Assembly (NCBI GenBank): GCA_021779635.1
Contig: JAJYAH010000132.1
Coordinates: 1 to 12,106 of the forward strand
DNA from: Pseudomonadota bacterium
GTDB lineage: Bacteria; Pseudomonadota; Alphaproteobacteria; Rhizobiales; Xanthobacteraceae
Direction of reading: 5' to 3'
Length of the DNA: 12,106 bases
The position numbers and the translations under genes were made by a program. Positions 6,376-12,106 of this stretch are shown here, in pieces. The notes under the pieces were generated by a model. That model worked only from the letters and a program-made list of their open reading frames with translations, was not told the origin of the DNA and made no database searches. The first letter of the stretch is position 1. Every line of letters starts with the position of its first letter.

Positions 6376-6806
6376 ATCGAGAGCTAACCACATTTCCGTC
6401 ACCGCGTCTTTGCCGTATTTGGCCTGATCGCCGCGGGCATATGTCAACCTGTTCCCTCCGCGCCATCGAGCATCGGCCAGAATGAAACCGAAAGGCGCGA
6501 TCTTGCCGTTCATCCCTCCATTTGAGGGTCTGGAAAGTGGGTAATTTTGGCTCTGGCTCTCGCCCTGACGACAACGTTCGTGAATGTGGCGATTTTCGTC
6601 GGCCAGACATTAACGCCGGCGACCGCGCGCCGGTCCAATGCCGGTAAACGGCTGGAAGACGACGATTTCACCGATGGCCTAACAAAGATCCTCCGAAGGA
6701 CCGTTCGCGATTACTGTACCTTCGGCAAAAGAAACGGCATAGACTGCTGGATGCCGGTGACAGAAATCGCAGCATCGCGCGGTCGGCGACGCCACCCATA
6801 GCGACA
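6376..6806. other. Long intergenic region upstream of phasin and TAXI-type receptor genes
   Basis: About 430 nt hold no gene I can support. The only sizeable plus-strand reading frame (TTG at 6547 to 6801) has no ribosome binding site and no recognisable family pattern. A minor CCCTC-CATTT-GAGGG hairpin lies at 6514-6528. Promoters for the divergent phasin and receptor genes must lie here or close by, but I could not identify the boxes. Confidence 0.4.
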
Positions 6807-6848
6807 ATGCTCGAAGCCGAAGCCTTAACAACCCGATTTTCAGAACCT

Positions 6849-8258
6849 ATGTCTGCATCTGACCAGATCAAAGAATCCAGTAGCGCGCCGCGGCGCCGGC
6901 AGCAGCAGCGAAGACGCAATTCGCTTTTCATCCTGTTTGCCGGGATATTTGTTTTCGTCGCGATCGCAGGCGCTCTTTATTTCGCGTTGCGGCCGGAGAC
7001 CCTGCGCATTGCGGTCGGCCCGCCGGGAAGCGACGACCAGAAGCTCATTCAGTTGCTGTCGCAGACATTCGCCCGGCAGCACAACTCGATCCGACTTGCC
7101 CCGATCTCGACGGAGGGTGCGGTGGAGAGCGTCGCGCTGCTGGCCGCGTCCAAAACGGATATGGCGGTGGCGCGCGGCGATCTGGAGATGCCGGCCGATG
7201 CCCAGTCGGTGGCGATCTTGCGGAAGAACGTCGTCGTTCTGTGGGCGCCCTCGGGACTGCCAGCCAAGGGATCGAAAAAGACTCCAGCGCCCAAGATCAA
7301 AAGCCTTGACGATCTGCAGGGACACCGCATTGCCGTGATCGGAAGAACCCAGGCCAACGTCACGTTGCTCCGGGTTATTCTGACCGAGTCCGGCATTGCT
7401 CCCGATAAGGTCACGGTGGTGCAATTCGCCACCAATCAGATCGGCGAAATGGCCCGCGATCCGACCATCGATGCTTTCATGGCGGTTGGGCCTCTGGACA
7501 GCAAGATTACCGCCGACGCCATCGCCGCGACCGCCCGCGAGCGGGGCGAACCCAAATTTCTTCCCATCGACGTATCCGAAGCGATTGCCCAGAAGCATCG
7601 TTTGTATGAATCCGAGGAAATTCCCGGAAGCACCTTTAGTTCGGCGCCCGCGAGGCCGGACGATAAAATCGAGACCGTCAGCGTCAACCATCTCATCGTG
7701 GCGCGGCGGTCGTTATCCGAGACGGCGGTGGGCACGTTCACGCGGCAACTCTTTGCGGACCGTCAGTCGCTGATGAAGGAGTTGCCCGCGGCCGCCAACA
7801 TTGCGACGCCGGACACCGACAAGGCAGCCGCGTTGCCCGCGCATCGCGGCGCTGCGGCCTATATCGACGGCACCGAGCGGACCTTCCTCGAAAAATACAG
7901 CGACTACATGTGGGCAGGGATTCTACTGCTGTCCGGCCTTGGATCGGCCGGCGCCTGGTTCCGCAGCTATCTGAAACGGGACGAAAAAGTCGAAAGCATC
8001 GCGCTGCGGGATCGCGCGCTGGCTCTTATTGAGCGGGCGCGGCACGGCAACTCGGTTGATGAGCTGCAGGACATGCAGCACGAGGTCGACGGGATCCTTC
8101 GTGAAATTCTTGTTTGCTACGACGATGGCGCGATCGATGAAGGCGATCTCTCGGCATTCAACCTGGTGTTCGAGCAGTTTCATCACGCCATTGCCGACCG
8201 GCGCACGGCGCTGGAGGATATGCCCCAGGACCTCGCGCGCTTACGCAGTCGGCAATAG
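6849..8258 (+). CDS. TAXI-family TRAP-type solute receptor, membrane anchored at both ends
   Basis: The product is 469 aa from ATG 6849 (MSASDQIKESS). An in-frame ATG at 6807 would add 14 residues; neither has a clear ribosome binding site, and I prefer 6849 because the extra residues look unlike protein-coding start sequence. Numbering from 6807, a basic tail (RRRQQQRRR, about 30-37) precedes membrane segment 1 (about 39-61). A periplasmic TAXI/SBP-like domain follows (about 64-350), beginning LRIAVGPPGSDDQKLIQLL and including LQGHRIAVIGRTQANVTLLR. The AYIDGTERTFLEKYSDY stretch at 351-367 leads into membrane segment 2 (about 368-386), and the last ~95 residues are a charged helical tail, probably cytoplasmic. 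Classical TAXI receptors are about 320-aa free periplasmic proteins that bind small organic acids for a TRAP permease. No permease is nearby. The second membrane segment plus helical tail suggests sensing or scaffolding rather than simple uptake. Confidence 0.8.
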   Translation: MSASDQIKESSSAPRRRQQQRRRNSLFILFAGIFVFVAIAGALYFALRPETLRIAVGPPGSDDQKLIQLLSQTFARQHNSIRLAPISTEGAVESVALLAASKTDMAVARGDLEMPADAQSVAILRKNVVVLWAPSGLPAKGSKKTPAPKIKSLDDLQGHRIAVIGRTQANVTLLRVILTESGIAPDKVTVVQFATNQIGEMARDPTIDAFMAVGPLDSKITADAIAATARERGEPKFLPIDVSEAIAQKHRLYESEEIPGSTFSSAPARPDDKIETVSVNHLIVARRSLSETAVGTFTRQLFADRQSLMKELPAAANIATPDTDKAAALPAHRGAAAYIDGTERTFLEKYSDYMWAGILLLSGLGSAGAWFRSYLKRDEKVESIALRDRALALIERARHGNSVDELQDMQHEVDGILREILVCYDDGAIDEGDLSAFNLVFEQFHHAIADRRTALEDMPQDLARLRSRQ

Positions 8259-8313
8259 CGGACCCTGCCTCCATTTCCTTGGGTTAATCGGGTTTTGAAA
8301 TCTCACGGACAAC

Positions 8314-8329
8314 TGTGACCAAGGTCACG
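8314..8329. promoter_or_regulatory. CRP-like palindromic operator upstream of double-glycine peptide gene
   Basis: The sequence TGTGACCAAGGTCACG contains perfect half-sites GTGACC/GGTCAC separated by AA. It matches the CRP-type pattern TGTGA-N6-TCACA at nine of ten positions. It lies about 80 nt before the start codon of the 60-aa peptide, a sensible position for an activator or repressor. The regulator in this organism is unknown; a CRP/FNR-family protein or another dimeric factor is possible. Confidence 0.45.
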
Positions 8330-8407
8330 GCGCGCGCCAGGCCCCTCCCTTAATGCTTGGTCGCGGCGGCGGAATCGTCCGTCAGCGAATAACCCAGGAG
8401 ATTACCA

Positions 8408-8590
8408 ATGCCCGGCCAGAAAACGGCGATCCAGCAGAAACAAATCTGCCAACAGCTCAGCGATCCAGAACTCGAAATGGTCGCTGGCGGACTTAACCCG
8501 CAGCCTCTTCCGCCAAGTCCTCCCCCGGAGCTGAGCCGGCGCGGCGTTTCGGCCGTCTTCGCCGGCGCTGCAGGGTTAGTCTTTGGCTGA
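8408..8590 (+). CDS. 60-aa peptide with double-glycine leader and proline-rich core (putative bacteriocin/RiPP-like precursor)
   Basis: An AGGAG ribosome binding site 7 nt before the ATG (8396-8400) strongly supports translation. Residues 1-28 look like a leader: a polar helix-like start (KTAIQQKQICQQ) then LSDPELEMVAGG. This matches the L-S-x-x-E-L-x-x-V-x-G-G signature recognised by C39-peptidase ABC exporters in class II bacteriocins and in Nif11-type RiPP leaders. Cleavage after Gly28 would leave a 32-residue product beginning LNPQPLPPSPPPELSRRG and ending in a small hydrophobic glycine/alanine-rich tail (GVSAVFAGAAGLVFG). The core has no cysteine, serine-rich or threonine-rich modification pattern, so lanthipeptide chemistry is unlikely. 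No exporter, modification enzyme or immunity gene is visible in the window; export may use machinery encoded elsewhere. The activity is unknown. A simple secreted signalling peptide is an alternative to a bacteriocin. Confidence 0.75.
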   Translation: MPGQKTAIQQKQICQQLSDPELEMVAGGLNPQPLPPSPPPELSRRGVSAVFAGAAGLVFG

Positions 8591-8604
8591 CAGGCGATTT
8601 CAAG

Positions 8605-8645
8605 ATCGCAAGGTTTTGTTGGCCGATGGCGCAGAACCTTGCGAT
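8605..8645. terminator. Hairpin after the double-glycine peptide gene, possible (bidirectional) terminator
   Basis: An 11-bp perfect inverted repeat ATCGCAAGGTT/AACCTTGCGAT encloses a 19-nt loop, and extends by a G-U and an A-T pair to 8603-8647. It starts 14 nt after the peptide stop and lies between that gene and the convergent MFS gene, which is where a terminator is expected. The T-run after it is poor (TTCATT). The motif GCGATTTCA is also repeated directly at 8594-8602 and 8641-8649. Confidence 0.5.
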
Positions 8646-8759
8646 TTCATTGCGGTTATCGCAAATCGGCTCGGTTTCCACGCTGGGTCATTCGCGACTG
8701 GGCGAGCCAGCAGGAAATCGACCGTGTCCTGGGTCTAAGTATCGCGCCAAGTGAACGGG

Positions 8760-10013
8760 CTACAGCTTCGCGACATAAGCGCGCCGCATCGGCTTGAGCA
8801 CCGCCAGCGCCAGAATGCCGGTCAACGCGTCCATCGCGATGACGATGGCAAACACCGGTAACCAGCTTCCGGTCTGCTCGCGCAGCAGCGCCGCGAGCGG
8901 ACCGCCGAGGATGGAGCCCACGCCCTGCGCGACGTAAAGCATTCCGTAATTCGTGGTGGCGTGCTGGGCGCCGAAGGTGTCGGTCAGGGTCGACGGAAAC
9001 AACGAAAAGATTTCGCCCCAACCGAAGAAAACCACGCCGGACAGGATCACAAACACCAGCGCATCGTCACGGAACATCACCATCAACGTGACAGCCGCAG
9101 CTTCCATCAGGAACGCGATCCCCATGGTGTTCTCCCGCCCGATCCTGTCGGACACCCAGCCGAAAAATGGACGCGTCAGCCCGTTGGTCAGACGATCGAT
9201 GGTGAGCGCCAGCGGTAGCGCGGCCAGCCCGAGCACCATGACGTTGGCGACGCCGAAGTCGCGCGAAAATGCTGCGAACTGCGAGATGATCATCAAGCCG
9301 CCGGTGGACATCATCGTCATCATGAAGAACATCAGCCAGAACACCTTGCTGCGCAGCACCTGGCCGGGCGCGGCTCCCGCCCGCGACGCCATCGCCGGCG
9401 GTGGCGGCAGCTGATCCGCCGAGGTCGGCATGCGCATCGCGAGCGCTGCGGCAGCTCCGACAATTCCGAGGATGATGCCGAACACCACCAGCGTGTGCTG
9501 GTAGCCGGCCTGCTTCATCATGGTGTCGATCGGAAACGTGGTCAGAATGGCGCCGAAGCCGTACCCGGCCGCCACCACACCGGTCGCCAATCCGCGACGA
9601 TCCGGAAACCATCGGACCACCAGCCCGATGATTCCGACATAGACGATGCCGGTACCGATGCCGCAGAACAGCCCGTAAGTCAGATAGAGGCTGGTCAGGC
9701 TGGCCGCATAGGCCGAACTGACCCAGCCCAGGCCGGATAACAGGCAGCCCGCGCCAATCAGCAGGCGCGCGCCGAACCGGTCGACCAGATAGCCCTGCAA
9801 CGGCGAAAGCCAGGTTTGCAGGACGATAAGAATGGTGAAGGTGACCTGTACGGCCGGCAACGTCGCGCCGAGGGTTTCCTGCAGCGGTTTGGTAAAGAGC
9901 GTCCAGACATATTGCGGGCTGGATATCGACATCATGGCGACCAGCCCCAGCACAAGCTGAACCCAGCGCGTCGATCCCGTGGATCGACGCGGCTCCGCCG
10001 AAGCCATAGCCAT
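8760..10013 (-). CDS. OFA-family MFS transporter, oxalate/formate antiporter-like
   Basis: The product is 417 aa with about 12 predicted membrane segments, in two six-helix halves joined by a loop around 195-222 (TSADQLPPPPAMASRAG). The first half has QYVWTLFTKPLQETLG in the TM1-2 region and DRFGARLLIGAGC after TM2, with the MFS-like WFPDRRGLATGVVAAGYGFG at 135-154. The second half has RPFFGWVSDRIGRENTMG at 281-298, the repeated MFS signature, and NYGMLYVAQGVGSILGGP at 355-372. Overall order and wording match the oxalate/formate antiporter (OFA) group, inner-membrane carriers that exchange oxalate for formate. The TM11 motif has Gln363 where OxlT has a lysine, so the substrate may differ. ATG 10013 is supported by GGGGAG 7 nt upstream; a second ATG lies at 10007. 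No frc/oxc oxalate catabolism genes are in the window. Divergent from the SulP gene. Confidence 0.88.
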   Translation of the reverse strand: MAMASAEPRRSTGSTRWVQLVLGLVAMMSISSPQYVWTLFTKPLQETLGATLPAVQVTFTILIVLQTWLSPLQGYLVDRFGARLLIGAGCLLSGLGWVSSAYAASLTSLYLTYGLFCGIGTGIVYVGIIGLVVRWFPDRRGLATGVVAAGYGFGAILTTFPIDTMMKQAGYQHTLVVFGIILGIVGAAAALAMRMPTSADQLPPPPAMASRAGAAPGQVLRSKVFWLMFFMMTMMSTGGLMIISQFAAFSRDFGVANVMVLGLAALPLALTIDRLTNGLTRPFFGWVSDRIGRENTMGIAFLMEAAAVTLMVMFRDDALVFVILSGVVFFGWGEIFSLFPSTLTDTFGAQHATTNYGMLYVAQGVGSILGGPLAALLREQTGSWLPVFAIVIAMDALTGILALAVLKPMRRAYVAKL

Positions 10014-10284
10014 TTATTAGCTCCCCGTCCCGATCGCCCAGCGTGACGATTATGATCGCTCCCCTCCGCCACGCAAGGCTGATCGAACGTCATGCTGTAA
10101 ATAAAGCAGGCAGCCTTGAAGAAATAAACGACGGCTCTGGAAACTACCGGACCAAAGCCCGCAGGCGCCAGACCACCCCCGCGGTCAGGAATTTGAGCAA
10201 CACCGAAGGACACAACGAAAAGTTCCCGGTAAAGTCGCCGGTTGAGACGAGAACAGACGAGTCTTTTGGCGAGGCGACGCATTC
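10014..10284. promoter_or_regulatory. Divergent promoter region between MFS and SulP genes, with an 8-bp inverted repeat
   Basis: These 271 bp must carry promoters for one or both transporters. CAAGGCTG (10074-10081) and CAGCCTTG (10111-10118) form a perfect 8-bp inverted repeat around an AT-rich 29-nt spacer that itself holds a short TGCT/AGCA pair. It lies 60-105 nt upstream of the MFS start and could be an operator or a leader hairpin. Position 10043-10288 is open in one frame, but I see no support for a gene there. Confidence 0.4.
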
Positions 10285-12033
10285 ATGATCGATACCCCCC
10301 GCGCTCCAGCTTCGGGTCTGGCTGACCAGCATCGTGGCTGGCCGGTGTTGCGTTCGCTTCAGGGGTATCGCCCCTGGTTTCTGACTCACGATCTCGTCGC
10401 CGGGCTTACACTTGCCGCGATCGCGATCCCTGAGCAACTGGCGACGGCGCGGCTGGGCGGGTTTTCGCCGCAGATCGGATTTTTCGCATTTCTGGCAGGC
10501 TCGCTGGCGTTCGCCGTTTTCGGAAGCAACCGCTCGCTGTCCAGCGGCGCCGATTCGACCATCACGCCGATCTTCGCCGGAGGCCTTGCTTTGCTGGCGG
10601 TGTCCGGCTCACCCGAATATGCAGCGCTCGCTGGCGTGCTGGCGCTCATGGTCGGCGTGGTGCTGGTCGCCGGTGGCATTTTCCGTCTGGGCTGGATCGC
10701 GGATCTGCTGTCGGTTCCCGTAACGGTCGGCTTTCTTGCCGGGATATCGCTGCACATCCTGATCTCGCAATTGCCGGCCATCCTCGGGCTGCCGTCGCCG
10801 AGCGGGCCCATGCTCGAGCGTCTGGGAACCCTGGTGGGGCAGCTGCCGCAGACCAACCTGTTTTCGCTTGTCATCGGCCTTGGTGTGCTGGCGTTGATCG
10901 TGATTTCGGAGCGGATCGACGTTCGTATCCCTGGGGCGCTGATCGGACTGGTTGGGGCGGCGGCCGCGGTCATCTTCCTTGGACTTGAGAGCCGGGGCGT
11001 AACGGTTCTCGGCAATATCCCGGTCGCGCTGCCGAAGCTTGCAATTCCCGAGGTTTCGCTCAGCCGATGGCTGCAACTGGTGGCGCTGACGCTCATCGTC
11101 TCCATCATCGTCATGGTGCAGACGGCGGCCACGACGCGGTCGTTCGTCTCGGATACCAACGAGCCGCCGGATGTCGATCGCGACTTTGTCGGTGTCGGAG
11201 CCGGCAGCATTCTGGCGGGTCTGATCGGCGCATTTCCGGTGAATGCCAGTCCGCCGCGCACCGCGATTGTGTCGGAGACGGGCGGCCGGTCACAACTCGC
11301 CGTCCTCGCCGCCGCCGCCATCGTTCTGGCGTTGCTCGCATTCGGAAGCTCGCTGCTGCATCATGTCCCGCAGGCAGCGCTCGGCGGCGTATTGTTATTC
11401 GTTGCCCTGAGGATCATCCGCGTCAGCCAGATCGTTTCGATTTACCAGCAATCGCTCGGCGAATTCCTGCTGATCGTTGCGACCGCCGCTGCCATCATCA
11501 TCCTTCCGATCGAGCAAGGGGTCGGGATCGGAATTGCGCTCTCTCTGTTGCACGGCATATGGAGCACGACCCGCGCCCGCCTCACGGTGTTCGAACGGGT
11601 GCCGGGCACCTCAATCTGGTGGCCACCCAGTCAGCATATCCCCGGCGAGAGCGAACCAAACGTCATGGTCGTCGGCTTTCAGGCGCCGTTGTCGTTTCTC
11701 AATGCGTATCCTTTCCGGCGAGATATGATGAAGCTGTTGCAGTCCCTGCCCCAACAGCCCCGCCTGGTCGTTCTTGAGGCAACCGGCATTGTAGAGATCG
11801 ACTTCACCGCCACCCAGATCTTGAGCGACACCATTCACGCCTGTCGCGCGGCCGGCGCCGATTTCACCATCGCGCGCCTGGAGTCGATCCGGGCTGAGCA
11901 TGCGCTCGAACGATCCGGTATCATGCCGTTGCTCGCAGCAGGTCGGCTTTTCTACAGTGGCGAAGAGGCCATCCGGGCGGGGCGCGGCGAATCTCGGGGC
12001 CAAGCAATGGACCAAGGATCAACTGTAGGCTGA
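10285..12033 (+). CDS. SulP-family anion transporter with C-terminal STAS domain
   Basis: The product is 582 aa. The membrane domain (about 35-430) has the SulP layout: HDLVAGLTLAAIAIPEQLAT at 35-54, AFAVFGSNRSLSSGAD at 75-90, an IADLLSVPVTVGFLAGISLH stretch at 138-157, and DRDFVGVGAGSILAGLIGAF through NASPPRTAIVSETGG at 298-334. The last stretch corresponds to the family's signature region. A STAS domain follows at about 458-566, with NVMVVGFQAPLSFLNAYPF, RLVVLEATGIVEIDFTATQI and ADFTIARLESIRAEHALERSG. SulP proteins carry sulfate, bicarbonate, nitrate or other anions across the inner membrane. The IPEQ and SSGADST variants of the usual IPQxxAYA and GPxA motifs place this away from classical sulfate permeases, so the anion cannot be called. 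ATG 10285 has GAGG about 11 nt upstream. No carbonic anhydrase or cys genes flank it. Confidence 0.92.
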   Translation: MIDTPRAPASGLADQHRGWPVLRSLQGYRPWFLTHDLVAGLTLAAIAIPEQLATARLGGFSPQIGFFAFLAGSLAFAVFGSNRSLSSGADSTITPIFAGGLALLAVSGSPEYAALAGVLALMVGVVLVAGGIFRLGWIADLLSVPVTVGFLAGISLHILISQLPAILGLPSPSGPMLERLGTLVGQLPQTNLFSLVIGLGVLALIVISERIDVRIPGALIGLVGAAAAVIFLGLESRGVTVLGNIPVALPKLAIPEVSLSRWLQLVALTLIVSIIVMVQTAATTRSFVSDTNEPPDVDRDFVGVGAGSILAGLIGAFPVNASPPRTAIVSETGGRSQLAVLAAAAIVLALLAFGSSLLHHVPQAALGGVLLFVALRIIRVSQIVSIYQQSLGEFLLIVATAAAIIILPIEQGVGIGIALSLLHGIWSTTRARLTVFERVPGTSIWWPPSQHIPGESEPNVMVVGFQAPLSFLNAYPFRRDMMKLLQSLPQQPRLVVLEATGIVEIDFTATQILSDTIHACRAAGADFTIARLESIRAEHALERSGIMPLLAAGRLFYSGEEAIRAGRGESRGQAMDQGSTVG

Positions 12034-12048
12034 TCACTGAACGTTGTG

Positions 12049-12106
12049 AGCGTCTTCCAGCGAAGTGGATACCGGTTCGCGTCAAGAAAACGCGTCAAAT
12101 AAAGAC
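12049..12106. repeat. Bradyrhizobiaceae-type dispersed intergenic repeat, partial at right edge
   Basis: Sixteen nt after the SulP stop begins AGCGTCTTCCAGCGAAGTGG, followed by ATACCGGTTCGCGTCAAGAA and AACGCGTCAAA. This closely resembles, from memory, a short sequence often found between genes in Bradyrhizobium and Rhodopseudomonas genomes. It contains a CGCGT/ACGCG pair around a 7-nt loop (12078-12094), which may form a transcript-ending or stabilising hairpin for the SulP mRNA. The repeat may continue beyond the window. Identity as a dispersed repeat is recalled, not computed. Confidence 0.5.

Noticed and set aside
6547..6801. 84-codon frame with a TTG start between phasin and receptor genes
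   Set aside because: No ribosome binding site, no recognisable fold, and composition not clearly coding. Its hydrophobic start (ALALALTTTFVNVAIFVG) looks a little like a signal peptide, but the remainder does not look like a protein.
6840..7691. Long open frame antisense to the TAXI-type receptor gene (283 codons, minus)
   Set aside because: Shadow of a well-supported gene in high-GC DNA; no recognisable domain.
10043..10288. 81-codon frame between the divergent transporter genes
   Set aside because: No ribosome binding site or family pattern; it occupies the expected promoter region and runs into the SulP start.
10386..11321. Long open frame antisense to the SulP gene (311 codons, minus)
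   Set aside because: It mirrors a clear membrane protein gene; low-complexity Ser/Pro/Arg composition and no motif or ribosome binding site.

Overview
The window looks like chromosomal DNA of a Bradyrhizobium/Rhodopseudomonas-type alphaproteobacterium. This is inferred from the high-GC coding sequence, the gene mix (phasin, TAXI-type solute receptor, TctC/Bug-type receptor, oxalate/formate-type MFS carrier, SulP transporter) and a right-edge sequence resembling an intergenic repeat I associate with Bradyrhizobiaceae. No search could be run, so the taxonomy is an inference.

Positions 1-3900 form an acyl-activation neighbourhood. A free-standing acyl carrier protein (847-1104, minus) overlaps by 14 nt the start of an acyl-adenylating ligase that runs off the left edge (1-860, minus). 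Divergently transcribed is a 291-aa GNAT-like acyltransferase (1194-2069, plus). Only 7 bp beyond it, and convergent with it, ends a 607-aa FATP/long-chain acyl-CoA synthetase (2077-3900, minus). Two adenylating enzymes, a carrier protein and a transferase side by side suggest that a carboxylic acid is activated, parked on the carrier and transferred to an acceptor. The product is unknown.

Positions 3901-5703 hold a secreted beta-barrel protein of the phenol-degradation/MetA-like type (4109-4840, plus), two hairpins in the spacer after it, and a decayed TctC/Bug substrate-binding protein gene (about 5000-5490, plus) that has lost its N-terminal half and carries a frameshift near its 3' end.

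Positions 5704-6806 hold two small minus-strand genes: a 64-aa lysine-rich protein with a GcrA/Myb-like helix-turn-helix, whose ribosome binding site lies inside a perfect 7-bp hairpin, and a phasin (6002-6355). About 450 nt upstream of the phasin hold no convincing gene.

Positions 6807-8690 contain a membrane-anchored TAXI-type receptor with an additional C-terminal membrane segment and cytoplasmic helical tail (6849-8258, plus). It is followed by a 60-aa peptide with a double-glycine leader and a proline-rich core (8408-8590, plus), preceded by a CRP-like palindrome and followed by a hairpin. This peptide is the most interesting object in the window.

Positions 8760-12106 hold an OFA-type MFS carrier (8760-10013, minus), divergent from a SulP anion transporter with a STAS domain (10285-12033, plus), and the repeat-like sequence at the edge. 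No tRNA, rRNA, CRISPR array, transposase or integrase was seen.
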